From a bacterium F11 (GTDB taxonomy: Bacteria; Elusimicrobiota; Elusimicrobia; F11), in the NCBI GenBank assembly GCA_002176905.1, contig MSYE01000022.1, positions 1 through 51,844 on the forward strand: 51,844 nt of DNA, written 5' to 3'. Below are positions 21,001-23,332 of this stretch, in pieces. The notes beneath the pieces are model-generated. The model made no database searches and was not told where the DNA came from. It worked only from the letters and a program-made list of their open reading frames with translations. Position 1 is the stretch's first letter. Each line of letters opens with the position of its first letter. The translations under genes and the position numbers were made by a program.

Positions 21001-22717
21001 TATTTTAATGTTAACAGGACTCCGACCGCGTGAGAATGCGGTTGTGGTTGAATTGGGAGCCGGAACGATCCCGGCTGGAAAACTTGCTTCCACTCTGGCC
21101 AAACAGGTGATTGCGATGGACCGAAGCGTTGTGGATACGCTATTGAATGCACGGCTAGCCAGGTATGCTGATAAGATTTCTGTTGTTCGAATTGATCTTT
21201 TGGAAGATAAGATAGCCGATGCACTCCAGGATGTGAAACCAGATGTTTTTTATATAAATCCCCCGCTTGCTCTGTTCCAGCGTGAATTTCCTTCCACTTT
21301 TGAAAAAACCCTTTGGGATCCCAATATGGTGTTATTAAAGGAGATATTATCTCAAGTGGATCCTTATATTCAGGGTGATGTTACTTTAGAAGGGCCATAT
21401 CTTGAGATTCCGGAATATTTCCATGAAATCTATTCTCGGGGATTGGAACCGACGGTCATGGAGGGGACACATATGTCCTATGAATGGCGTAAAAAAGTGG
21501 AGCCCAAAAATCGTCAAGCCTCGGATTATGACTATTCTCGTATGATTATACGGAGACAGAATAATCAGTTGCCACGCACATGGCCAATGGAGGAGTTGCT
21601 GGAACAATGGCAACTTTTAATCGATGCCAAATCAGAGTTGCGGGAAGATGGCGAAGTTCGTCCTGAGAGACGGAACCAGTTGAACCAGCTGCGGGAACGG
21701 CTCGAAAGGGAGTTGCCACAGTCAGATGATTTTGATGGCAAACTTCTCTATAAGGTTTTGGTTGATGTGATGCGGGTTATTCGAATTGAGGCCGAAGAAA
21801 TCGAAGCCGATGAACCATTCCTCCAGGTTCCTGATGTTCGTGTTAATGAGCGATTTGAAGAATATGAGGCAGAGTTGGGCGTCAAAGGGGAAGATTGGAA
21901 AATTAACTTTGGGGAGGTCCGTTATTCCCCGCTTCTCATGGCCCTGGTTGGAGACCAGATGATGAAGGGGCTTGGATTAACCCCGTTATTGGAAGGGATT
22001 CCTGGATATGTTGTCTTCTTTGTCTTGGTGGGAATTGGAATTTGGATTTACAATAACAAACGGAAGACGCTTGAATATCCATCTGTGACGGTTATCCCAG
22101 AAGAGGAAGGACATGAGAAATTGGGTCGTTTGTTATCAAAGGTCCTGTTGGATCGGGATCATCTGGGGATGGGTGGAGAAACAGAAGAGAAGAGGAAGTC
22201 GTTCCGTCACATATTGAGGGAAGCCGGATTGTTGCACATGTCTGATGATGATATTGTTTTGATTGATGCCTCAAAGGAACATCAGATGGAAGCGATAATC
22301 AATGGGTTGAATCAGGTGGCCCACCAGGAAGGCAACATGTTGGTGGTGGTCCAACAGGCTTCGATGGAGGAGAAGGTTGATCAAGAGAGTCTCCATCCCT
22401 TTCTCACGTTGGTCAATGCTGGGCCGTCAGGCGCGTTTGATGGGGGGGATTTCTATCTTGATCGGCTCGAAGTTCTTCCCAAGGTTCAAGCCTATTATCT
22501 TAAGCATGGAAAACCCACGGGAGTAAATATTGTGAAGTCTTCTGGGATTCGCAAGGTTCTCGTTCGAAAAAAGAACCTCATCAAGGACTCTGTGTTCAGA
22601 AATATTCCTGCTCGTGTTTTCAAGTTGGAGGTGTTACTAAAAATACTCAATGCCGTGAAAATCCTTCGTTTGAAGGACCGCCTAAAACCAACCCAACTCA
22701 TTGAACAGGCCGCCTAA
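74..22717 (+). CDS. Giant multidomain membrane protein (~7,547 aa), mosaic of methyltransferase, phosphoesterase, HAD and HTH modules
   Basis: One frame stays open for about 22.6 kb with no stop. I prefer the ATG at 74, which has GGAAG five bases upstream; the ATG at 35 lies inside the four-helix-bundle fragment and has only a distant purine run. No signal peptide is seen. The order is: unknown N-terminal region; membrane block (2281-2765); methyltransferase 1; second membrane block (4600-4945); 2H-phosphoesterase-like; methyltransferase 2; long polytopic block (7100-8105); methyltransferase 3; third membrane block (9700-10080); HAD 1; HAD 2; helical region; sigma-4-like HTH and six Fis-type HTHs; membrane block (15230-15980); unknown region and Pro-rich linker; helical region; unknown soluble regions; methyltransferase 4; one late membrane segment; unknown tail. 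I count roughly thirty hydrophobic segments. Several domain boundaries are glycine-rich. The overall function is not recognised. Omnitrophota encode giant proteins of this scale, which is a family-level parallel only. Confidence 0.85.
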   Translation: MRLGSYEIKIKSFDGETCHVEIGGFSFYFQYERKAGKSPAVRHHGSDKKIELKRGVRYEACIYWDLRPPQEGEIIIVLGLPILSRNEWDVSANLSAGPPFRRRRLFSRSLADNRDKPFDEERETRDWLFNVHQLDTIELADNKIVMKEKGRHTELNNHFQVNGLSTAEQIARAFFYRVLCWPATTDNYKHTHGISTSYLWNILEMTGDQRLAGWLEKVRRAYHDLEPMRLFRNPHSFITEPKLNKVAGFERYWKGFQKAAYITLDLGEYLILKFKLDETGKKGIIPKGERDRLLEVFKRTREVFAGAQLITLRDRLLGPINYKALVKNQAGDIDEIPKKATIETGLVMDQLPFIENELKKIQKDYLEYKKRAERQAGWKRLADQKMEEAKTIINMFFENQQTMWERGVIDRAPDIMQRYGLGLWHGEPKVLGVAPGSLFVGVEARAIVNFLTVRHKETKLDADAYPEAKEYGDLSGYQKQYVYNVDNDTDILGQVPEDFRDYYVHKVKNIVPKDEAALEGVKFEKEWQKAVDKGTERQFQNAGVSLSILQNEQIGHMEWFVAFIHMKHLGEEIREKFFGRKSLVGTPQLDFAAAFSGFLPVDPKNGLYQMMQVYLARLSKYPKWIDDLKKIKDDRLWISKTVLEAVLMDIPPDVIRSHWEDKIFTDFIKDSVTLPYEWTEKPGEVYPVVDLDVMQALHARVAMVVKPILRSKFIYPRLDAFLNKRGYKGTTDDFIDGLSMIWLLIIEIPGMILISLFFAWPVVLGVMTFMILIHPILEQFDVNRTRGSPGFLRSLLGHLVVFGVYFLLSPDFLHSILTLLSLESFAPLPFSWASRLFSGYGVVLLVAAFLHLRADLIRVGWGFPYRLKNNHFLLQFSGSVIFLFLLFGLGYELIGLWEAPYINSELNLAMSGLWVPRDRGPIWEQSEDLKDLKTDPEKTKKVASILKGVLDEIRFDEYNQLLRDPEKQGDYHASPLARHDVVRDDEVVYEELRKMSFEERPDDKNLRRVYYAFGLLVFGDTLTRVELDELLGVTSESVIQDFMDVGIIVHTGFNKYETNGLSLVSRELLNKEVIYTFVDTPPTTKIRPSLSGRVYAGSDSIQLLNYLQQGHPFSGIGIDFGAGQGIQSIGILKTYSAVDAMILYEIDARARNVSFFNAHLNGCEKKIIIAKDKSDIRDALKKQQVDRASFGVSNPPFNPIPEKIQTFLGELDLRNKFFKAGWGGTDGLFVIREFMDLASHFIKDGGPFVLYSAVWTGNDKGPNKIIDLAANRGWEAKFVEQDPFKLSLKKNTEHIEGNVMTVEDLSEIMMNGVIDSNPEFLTERKSLEPYSSEFLRQYKELDITHVYIGFVNLTVRPTSDEELEKGVEITGKTTIIEANGENDESTEIDDLGSEGEDSESETGPLDETTMGELLRILPGSARFLIDEELPRWLEALGSGEQALDEVLKTSHMKLREGQREKVVKFFTDRGMLSIMGRPILRSRLFYPRIKTVVDSTRLNGRTDEVIEVLSWISLLSMEIPGLVITSLFFGWPTVLAVMIFMILIHPILEQFDVNRTRGSPGFLRSLLGHLVVFGVYFLLSPEFLNAALPLLSIPLPAPLPESLVARLFSVYGFILIYAALFHLGADLYRARSTDSSLPQNGSKSLFGLIRVLFVPPDHEMNALIGRIRKKMEREFKGHFDWNKNHHVSLVSKNQRSEDPLPLRHVIEISEAADGNYHEPDEDLYFKGTGGSVTEKTIRINLRCSDKPALDNWRGVSGDQRKERDYHITLGWKNGTFTAEMSERLQGILSEFEQEIKNLPKLSLTTAPLVYYEDLIFHNVRIVDWRLLSDVVRGKFGEIDVSGQAAFFGVSPRLVNSSINAVRMEIEGVLRFLFNRYILEPIPQLIKLMNVILVLFPSILLSVTLSWLGIDGVAEPMASMATMGLGGFHDRKQNADPPKLTSRMAVSKLLDQLNLSDFDGLPMQTLADEEGWQRQVTVKSREDTDELPRTGMEVVQEVLGTNEFAFLYDQNRFLKAIIPSDSSIEKYVDLSPYYIEVPNVGDPREKEVWEEYIERRETDEKLINKFIHQHYGSRSRDVEKIEDGGPFAYVEIEKATGQYISYGYDPVKREKKRSREYRSDLEQFILPVFPTVFSPGRIHHAGLDKMYMEAIYEKLEEGDSVLVGGPGAGPDSWIAWLKTKGKIHAFGINPFEIANLQATAVIAGFEVETTLADNIVTEDGVNVFTGKKFKWILWNMPQYEEQRYIPGNMMGRWDQDYLGKILRRFAKGVVSSLVKGGKALVWNGTDLEPWRPIMKILQTNGEWEFGSDKVVSPASDREVERLSDHVYLVTKTHEKRGWTSTASWLLRNATSILLPLVFVGVLTASLSAGEVVSDVISGLSTVNWVPVLAQQSNLGHSVGLGLGIYIITAVPISVLIDLLIIRPNRFPKIHGIFKKPTEKREKGKSGIIKLVIPSTFLQNLAMFLVFPIQVVSQFVGGDGYQLDALTLFALFVMSLGGLVYSIWYFSVFWNMQRKRIRRDKEDVTEFVRQGFDLESILPFLIIAVVGSSMFGLFVSSFLRPYVLVAWVLIVASVGLLAVHPNIPMGSFLKSKKIRIRKIKKLMRVMRLVLIAANLTLLLILAQSVILEELLYWLFVFTALYSIYEFLQNFVVQLSSIEYAFLWVLHPVRVLLYFLFGWPMATMRFKGGVIGKHLDSGQKEDAGILELQKRFKKKYGRDISPILVKSGVMKFFSIDSSESTLLIKGVHVLRQLHKTDDGDLFKPKAEILEDLVDYLRFIKWPTTNTHRLLPLALAVSNHLEGRDIFSMDQTNALDQIEQEALKELFDIDGPPYFAEVYPLTANPNDVSTEWFPPQMTLMIEKLLKDQTGSYQWLDVGSSPGAKGAPSLLVLERIFEKLGIPMEMTSTDIGFPMVTYDENGFHPNPFYSSDFMTSSGRTKVDGSEISYANARLAQFDVMSPDFNLRGFDFISVCFVLHHLRDDQERGEPRILARNVEWLDDNGLPMETGPQYDLTETQQVVVERLMGGLNDGGILFLTATEKGKVDWSNVQFLMVQKETSNRFRIYSQAIPMHPRREVYYSMKYLRKPTKYHSAIGLRGLYPGAPDTFFDEIATWFHRADIVGIFHQKRGRSIWTRLKEAGDAIDQGQSLLDIMMTYLKDVPDDDSRKEKILKGIHELQLKGEEYKTRKVGQGIPSAIGYYAAKWVGLSHKNAVRWGWVSMILEAALLLSLPFGLREGGILRDLIIDGMPGLDWPVSILMLIIVVIITFVHPVLRMMLGEHRIRGEPLLWFVLKAFVIHFIVFLPYLLFSLSVVYPLEISSLAAAVSLVIGIYSVLFHAGFDDYQMRRRYQRAVKRDIWLWVFDKDDTLAESMEPIKDDTKNLLLNLVNHVEDVVLGIVSGGSVWRIDEHVTDRVHSDVKERMHVYGQGGGIGFSPNQDREGDPIYLREIKKELADSYADLIRIIKTTVMRGEIASRLTDADISVDSELIGEKQAKINMLIPTVSQELRNDIADSINKAIEEGFAEDHPARKLIVAATRASIEITIANKAESLWHLASQVAEERGVSPQEVLAHTAVLGDSAIDIPMLNLAAQFGGSAIWVGDKPHAELDRRVTLYPVPNESGVQQLLQHHMRWLGQRFSQWNRGLRACRWWFAVHFPKTILLLMMLFQLHANGRVPVAASDLNRTLVHLGANQDESYLYPTTQSMVKDTLQTGPFYVVTGDPMKNAREEFYDKLKDNLSEEERKNLYLITTAGSDLHEYRNGFYEATSLVPGLNVDEVRIIEEVISGIRSDEILHNFHRENSQGENPRSLEPFEAKEGVVLTYWPAGKMSPEGEKEFERDSHNQELMVRIVREIQTKLHERGLTHIQIRSGSATGIDLITSNKGNALGQLVQAHLNGSEYFVFLGDRLVSGGNDEEAMKAALLNVYVGEKENKDPTLPVPSGHHLVFAKKPAEKGSTAEYLQLVNFVRCLSGVQHSLPSRSLRITPAWSGDPDGMLVFLIACLAWTLRFLFKDRVELRTSFHVLPESEKEPTYVDEGPMTLDRDLFAGWYLRGLNRRAYLAFRSGRSSPIGIELLEDLEDAAVNLREEFRSLQTRRYVALTHLSAGRYQSGIRFLRSNLDFIENMRQSNPWYFHKDEIDKEEENTRILLAQLLLKVHQREEGIRVLSFDNGKSLRPILQDSSFAQSLLKQLKEISPPNNDGGGHFGLFSLLGGLILVGYLVSSHAFEGSGLVSSSSAFVPLLLSVLKNPQFPDTSFGDMFWRLSVRFMSDDGGSISYGGGEEASPLDSGEREIDHFRAGIFAMLLPDLFEATSELLPQIEGISNLGAAKRSVETWEEHREVMIERLELIRDVLSQSPSFEEDKRIVKLDSELKKYGVNDGLGYSHFEGILMEEYVKAQSLCYLRLMASESRRFLMAEKSPRSELTHPIKLAQLVQEFLQTMSVSYSKVNVAEVAQLENRLAEFEKQLGEISGKIDHKENLFDIKTKWLMNPSELKSKVKDWLPFLDRYEQVVLQLLAGYQTVKKEKYSFEDVAELFGISDSILQEISLEAIERAEKGKVSERQVIPLEDHIDLFLAEELQIIPVGGEFGWREHVWQEVFVAFSGSLEESLHRFEKKVIWVFLEKNRGSRTQTAKELGITEQRLFKKMNKFSIVFPKRKEMEEEGVVSGRRPYVQRVENYEKVLIQRTIAQYEGHVDAVAKRLGVTPNTIQNKIREYNLARLVQYQRKKRFDKNRQVSKRGGKVERIVVTLHPDGTLSDIIKKYEMKIIIEALQQSRGNVRQASIVLNINPKTLKRRIKAFSLEDHVEKEGSESTESNNNPFQNFDQAVSRFEAILIDDALKWARGDVPKAADELQIHSQTLYKKMSRYGIENPRTARVAARLEAEQRDRKAAPPIVDNKILSLAERVHKFKKDLVYDMLLIERGNRTRTAHRLKTTKTTILNLIQTYSIDVPYVYQGRVKQSRRKEFAESESAEKDEEEETISLAETVRAYEESIIRRTLNNHNGNRNYTARRLRIHRNTLKEKMEKYGITFSKKGKPGPRKKTRKRTGPSLKNTLSTLFVSLLIYLGILVLMGIDVPIRSEHLSFAGIFPGIAFGGRVPWYGLFAAGFVEIVEPFFTNMAKTHPTKLMSLHYEMDEDEVQKQLQQNQWAILILSGLGYVILVLGAVFLLPYFQVELSPSESLLSSLLISLGIVSPLIVHQFIVNGYRYYTGGVLSSKKVPNPTKKEIDGNLVKELWGQFDQVPEILTLAKTLLSESQLRTLIKYYTHLGDQIGSVQEGGIKVDNAWRSHLTYILAYLALAFVYLRPERDSDDTLTPFSLSVSESTASSHLEREERFQYVVSLDPGESPQQQIAQFTAQIVAHVLRDEMLYPEAKFPPLPEERRELDEGLGRLLKNLYAVAREQQTSLLLQDSDQPSERGWYSSMIDHIHAWCLSFEDVTAHVRDFGQMLIYRLIPQEIEAVDSSEVLKRVTGPPLKSKSIPRAKKMEGRLLIYPKGMKRESISMQRVKTLEVGKENLVAISPPEMDPPQTLAVQNRQVVIMSPKGAYNPEARPSFRPFVSLRYKEGPNAALVFNTGEETAMAQATAWGSTGFKNWATFRHFSWRDKPTEEENGHPQEILVENSKIPTLLLAPDEMALPLTLGLKPDEPILLIPKGDDFPDKIQYLEMPGSFPLLMTIKPRKKVDYSDRYVWAPNRITQVWPEPPPQKEKEETETDVPRRERRRSKPGVPEHVPPLKVPQPAHVPAPAPFRQVQGGETPVYGNMGSGVRTDRHQAQRSLPPLFPIALLLTYLIVSSVFLGKGDVAEGEALAEISSIIQLFFGNPPPAHGEQASLAQELFHQSDEMSTQDIEDLVDLLDQGRINEPEAIRLVAQIIKNNTKNISFDTALAILELLANQKIHLEENVHAWLTEALEQSTQFVYPPLDGMTQIERVSKLNVLIPYLEDQANINQAFVLMYRTMEFYPETRVPTSVDMLAVVLSGNFKGEVEGPQCMYAYELARRMKHPSPYLINLIALGLKHTVDDEGFPQKSALDFVNAHRNLLQSDGRAAFRKLNTRILLWGSFSARIRIIIRLLKRLIPHFLILMILVIPIILNGSNEPPGFLNDLINGGMGGENLSLAAFPAFVTDRKMDPEEGEPGRVYIPQDGDPTPDRLAIPLNKYRNSKKFFGRKGPWHGILTITIDRHIQLTLDKLNLPGFFKSRVVSFDPTIFQALASHKGNRILAIIVEPSDKERIVQEFKKLRGWEIVLYYVDTDFDEWIPRIEEQLGKIKQADEDWVASADRAHETYEKAQRIFSVAQNPNDDFVYLYEKEVLEAYIENYRKSLVSQSEDRIPWLWSDVAHIDLCIERILERREKFREGERSFDTLPAIPRAIVGLVNRGEYWFPTVYNFTEEDINQEHLGKFVKHFTDPRTGVLKREEIRSVLNSRTEETPLQKYLIPDEASFIHSLWILRLVILNDPVLRSSESDATSAQDKYKFRQFGQSDQQFYPLGIRALEKGRNDNRLYQAYARLRDPQGRLFLDTTKESEKGVAAFFNRNRDLVEKTFVTATWDETTSGDSTVQSMGSSLSQSASRLGKVNLFNIRLNTGEVLENSLAATEMKRMKTDGEVEFIGLVAENPGILRTSLEKGLLAPIDVIQLPAKVFVDNPTMARDLYHAGKAIVLTQPHDAYVDEDEDSSIERLLQRAEVSLILTDKNKSKSLSTIINTVYRFFASTASLIIILTLIGIVWLSGNPSEILLRALTSEGGYSVSMAGIGSGDSVYGWVIGMVGMAGLFGLIHVFSGNPPEDWPENSLLNPQTPDGVIFDVLGLNDQHPINVKNENGFWIHELTVNDDQRRQLNDIGLPALLEGDDLGANQPNIGLLCWKTMPMILYSEGLPRDVLPLDFQKENQFHPLNLMAAQIQNTSYDNVRYAVGLNLRFEDENVMKRMKEDAESWWQQNVKSSRLVSTPLVLGYVTLPDESQDRIYYLRESYKPIEHPTILMLTGLRPRENAVVVELGAGTIPAGKLASTLAKQVIAMDRSVVDTLLNARLARYADKISVVRIDLLEDKIADALQDVKPDVFYINPPLALFQREFPSTFEKTLWDPNMVLLKEILSQVDPYIQGDVTLEGPYLEIPEYFHEIYSRGLEPTVMEGTHMSYEWRKKVEPKNRQASDYDYSRMIIRRQNNQLPRTWPMEELLEQWQLLIDAKSELREDGEVRPERRNQLNQLRERLERELPQSDDFDGKLLYKVLVDVMRVIRIEAEEIEADEPFLQVPDVRVNERFEEYEAELGVKGEDWKINFGEVRYSPLLMALVGDQMMKGLGLTPLLEGIPGYVVFFVLVGIGIWIYNNKRKTLEYPSVTVIPEEEGHEKLGRLLSKVLLDRDHLGMGGETEEKRKSFRHILREAGLLHMSDDDIVLIDASKEHQMEAIINGLNQVAHQEGNMLVVVQQASMEEKVDQESLHPFLTLVNAGPSGAFDGGDFYLDRLEVLPKVQAYYLKHGKPTGVNIVKSSGIRKVLVRKKNLIKDSVFRNIPARVFKLEVLLKILNAVKILRLKDRLKPTQLIEQAA
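2167..2660 (+). repeat. Membrane module copy A of the giant gene
   Basis: The module begins with an RSKFIYPR motif, then has two hydrophobic helices, the signature HPILEQFDVNRTRGSPGF, and further hydrophobic helices ending near FLHLRADL. Copy B at 4480-4960 aligns along its whole length, and copy C at 9690-10110 aligns weakly (HPVL, then RGEP, then LFHAGFDDY). Bases 2405-2481 are identical to 4718-4794 in copy B although the flanks have diverged. It probably anchors the following soluble domain to the membrane, which is an inference. Confidence 0.8.
3280..4140 (+). other. Methyltransferase-like domain 1 in the giant protein
   Basis: Motif I reads IGIDFGAGQGIQSIG near 3427 and motif IV reads SNPPFNP near 3650, the pair expected of class I SAM-dependent methyltransferases of the 'methyltransferase small'/PrmC type that modify amino groups. 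An N-terminal helical stretch and the sequence after SNPPF (GWGGTDGLFVIREFM) also resemble that family. Both key motifs look intact, so activity is plausible. The substrate cannot be told from sequence. Confidence 0.75.
4480..4960 (+). repeat. Membrane module copy B of the giant gene
   Basis: This is the second copy of the membrane module, with RSRLFYPR, two hydrophobic helices, the same HPILEQFDVNRTRGSP signature and a close at FHLGADLYR. It precedes the 2H-phosphoesterase-like domain, whereas copy A precedes methyltransferase 1. The two copies lie 2313 bases (771 codons) apart, so the reading frame is kept. Confidence 0.8.
5020..5560 (+). other. 2H phosphoesterase (LigT-like) domain in the giant protein
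   Basis: Two H-x-[S/T]-hydrophobic motifs, HHVSLV near 5126 and YHITLGW near 5366, lie about 80 residues apart. This is the arrangement of 2H phosphoesterases, the family of the 2'-5' RNA ligase/cyclic phosphodiesterase LigT. The stretch before the first motif (FVPPDHEMNALI) resembles the start of that fold. Both histidines and the S/T partners are present. Family members act on 2',3'-cyclic or 2'-5' phosphodiesters; the substrate here is unknown. This is a motif-based call without a profile search. Confidence 0.55.
6440..7070 (+). other. Methyltransferase-like domain 2 in the giant protein
   Basis: VLVGGPGAGPDSW near 6551 is in the place of motif I, and WNMPQYEE near 6770 in the place of the catalytic (N/D/S)PP(Y/F) loop, with one proline replaced. 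An alternating strand-helix pattern lies between them. The altered motif I lacks the usual acidic start, so SAM binding is less certain than for domain 1. A polytopic membrane block follows directly. Confidence 0.55.
7090..8120 (+). other. Polytopic membrane block in the giant protein
   Basis: About nine hydrophobic segments of 18-23 residues follow each other, for example LVFVGVLTASLSAG, FLIIAVVGSSMFGLFVSS and LLLILAQSVILEELL. Lys/Arg-rich loops (KKIRIRKIKKL) lie between them. No transporter signature was recognised. The block separates methyltransferase-like domains 2 and 3. Confidence 0.7.
8540..9290 (+). other. Methyltransferase-like domain 3 in the giant protein
   Basis: WLDVGSSPGAKG near 8682 is a good SAM-binding glycine loop. 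EMTSTDIG follows as the acidic end of strand 2, and FDFISVCFVLHHL near 8965 matches the motif IV/V region of class I methyltransferases such as those acting on small molecules. Unlike domains 1 and 4 it has no NPP(Y/F) loop, so its target chemistry probably differs. Confidence 0.6.
9690..10110 (+). repeat. Membrane module copy C (diverged) of the giant gene
   Basis: Four hydrophobic helices contain HPVLRMMLGEHRIRGEP, which lines up with HPILEQFDVNRTRGSP of copies A and B, and the module closes with SVLFHAGFDDYQ, matching LFHLGADLYR. No long stretch of nucleotide identity remains. The module precedes HAD domain 1, again placing a membrane anchor in front of a soluble enzyme-like domain. Confidence 0.55.
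10130..10930 (+). other. HAD-superfamily phosphatase-like domain 1 in the giant protein
   Basis: Motif I is VFDKDDTLAES (DxDxT intact), motif II is GIVSGGS, a lysine lies in IANKAESL, and motif IV is LGDSAIDIPML (GDxxxDxxM). Order and spacing match a Cof-like HAD hydrolase of about 260 residues. All expected catalytic residues are present, so it may be an active phosphatase. Confidence 0.75.
11085..11970 (+). other. HAD-like domain 2 in the giant protein, phosphomannomutase-like
   Basis: Motif I reads SDLNRTL, motif II VVTGDP, the lysine motif NKGNALGQL and motif IV FLGDRLVSGGNDEEAM. The GD..xxGGND form is typical of the eukaryotic-type phosphomannomutase/trehalose-phosphatase branch of HAD proteins. 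The second aspartate of DxDxT is asparagine here, so the general acid may be missing. It lies directly after HAD domain 1, with one hydrophobic segment between them. Confidence 0.65.
12190..12620 (+). other. Helical repeat-like segment in the giant protein
   Basis: A run of amphipathic helices (LEDLEDAAVNLREEF, LTHLSAGRYQSGIRFL, RILLAQLLLKVHQREEGI) has the spacing of TPR-like helical hairpins. No individual TPR repeat is convincing. A hydrophobic segment (GLFSLLGGLILVGYLV) and a glycine-rich stretch follow. Confidence 0.4.
13555..13740 (+). other. Sigma-70 region 4-like helix-turn-helix in the giant protein
   Basis: The sequence LDRYEQVVLQLLAGYQ, then SFEDVAELFGIS and AIERAEKGK resembles sigma region 4 (LxxREREVLxLRYG, TLEEIGELLGVS, ALRRL). 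It directly precedes six Fis-type HTHs. A role in DNA or RNA-polymerase binding is inferred. Confidence 0.5.
13895..15165 (+). repeat. Array of six Fis-type helix-turn-helix domains in the giant protein
   Basis: Six units start near 13901, 14089, 14339, 14534, 14783 and 15026. Each matches the Fis/NtrC C-terminal HTH (HTH_8): an acidic-aromatic first helix, a [R/H]GN or similar turn, A...L.I, then TL..[KR]. Examples are RGNVRQASIVLNINPKTLKR and NGNRNYTARRLRIHRNTLKE. Units are 63-83 residues apart and differ strongly in sequence, so the duplication is old. Basic linkers such as PRKKTRKRT flank the array. Such domains normally occur once per protein and bind DNA as dimers; six in one chain is unusual. 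Confidence 0.8.
15225..15980 (+). other. Membrane block after the HTH array in the giant protein
   Basis: Four to five hydrophobic segments are seen, including LFVSLLIYLGILVLMGI, AILILSGLGYVILVLGAVFL and LLSSLLISLGIVSPLIV. If these span the membrane, the HTH array is tethered close to it. A soluble region of unknown type follows. Confidence 0.6.
17155..17345 (+). other. Proline-rich linker in the giant protein
   Basis: The stretch is rich in Pro, Glu and Arg (EPPPQKEKEE, RRERRRSK, then VPQPAHVPAPAP) and lacks predicted structure. It separates a beta-rich unknown region (about 16500-17150) from a hydrophobic segment at 17400-17465 and a helical region at 17500-18240. Confidence 0.6.
20800..21560 (+). 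other. Methyltransferase-like domain 4 in the giant protein
   Basis: VVVELGAGTIPAGKLA near 21040 is a good motif I, VIAMDRS supplies the acidic strand-2 end, and YINPPLALFQ near 21250 is a catalytic NPP loop. This is a class I SAM-dependent methyltransferase of the amino-group type. It is the most C-terminal recognisable enzyme domain. Unknown sequence and one late hydrophobic segment (YVVFFVLVGIGIWIY) follow. Confidence 0.7.
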
Positions 22718-22798
22718 AAGAGGGGAAAGGGACCAATATCCACGTTGCTGAAAGGGGGAAAATGTAAGAAAATAGACCATTCTTGATATAAAAGGGAA

Positions 22799-22830
22799 TC
22801 CCCTCCTAAAAATTGGATAAAAGGAGGGGA
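22799..22830 (+). promoter_or_regulatory. Hairpin enclosing the ribosome binding site of the four-helix-bundle gene
   Basis: Nine bases at 22799-22807 (TCCCCTCCT) are a perfect complement of 22822-22830 (AGGAGGGGA), with a 14-base loop. The right arm is the Shine-Dalgarno sequence, three bases before the ATG at 22833. Folding would hide the binding site and limit translation. No T-run follows, so it is not a simple terminator. Confidence 0.6.
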
Positions 22831-22832
22831 AA

Positions 22833-23207
22833 ATGGCATTCTCATTTGAGAAGCTGGATACGTATAAAAAAGCTTTGGCGTTGGCGGATAGGATTGAGAA
22901 GTTATGTGGTCGACTCAGGGGAAAGGTAACTTACTCGTTTATAGACCAGTTGAGTCGGGCATCTATGTCGGTTCCGTTGAATTTGGCTGAAGGAAACGGG
23001 AGATGGCATAAAAATGAGAAAAAACATTTTTTTTGGATTGCCAGAGGTTCGGTTTTTGAGGTTGTGCCAATACTTCAGATGGCGAAAAATCGAACCCTGC
23101 TAACAGATTGCGAATTCCAAAGTTTTTATGATGAACTTCAAGAGTTATCAGTCATGATCTTGGGGTTGATTAAATCTGTTGAAAAACTGAAAAACAGCGT
23201 GGATTAG
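22833..23207 (+). CDS. Four-helix-bundle protein (23S rRNA intervening-sequence protein family)
   Basis: The protein has 124 residues, the usual length of this family (PF05635/TIGR02436). The signature NLAEGNGR is at residues 50-57, followed by FFWIARGSVFEVVPIL. The fold is a four-helix bundle that assembles into pentamers in solved relatives. The cellular role is not firmly known. Members occur inside 23S rRNA intervening sequences but also, as here, as stand-alone genes. The ATG at 22833 has a very strong AGGAGGGG site that is buried in a hairpin. It lies 115 bases after the giant gene on the same strand. Codons 50-70 are identical at base level to the first 63 bases of the window. Confidence 0.9.
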   Translation: MAFSFEKLDTYKKALALADRIEKLCGRLRGKVTYSFIDQLSRASMSVPLNLAEGNGRWHKNEKKHFFWIARGSVFEVVPILQMAKNRTLLTDCEFQSFYDELQELSVMILGLIKSVEKLKNSVD

Positions 23208-23332
23208 CATGAAGCATGACCCATGAAGAGGGAGAAATTGGCCCGTGATTGCTTCGATTAAATCAGTTTTCGGTATTTCATGCATCATGCTCCATGCTTC
23301 ATGCTGAAATTGGCCGTTAGGCCAATTTCTCC
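23206..23332. repeat. Interleaved inverted repeats upstream of tRNA-Pro
   Basis: AGCATGAAGCATG at 23206-23218 is the exact reverse complement of 23293-23305. GGAGAAATTGGCC at 23231-23243 is the exact reverse complement of 23320-23332. The pairs cross (A B A' B'). In addition 23306-23315 pairs locally with 23320-23329 as a 10-bp hairpin with a GTTA loop. The right end touches the first base of the tRNA. Function is unknown; the local hairpin has no T-run. Confidence 0.7.
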
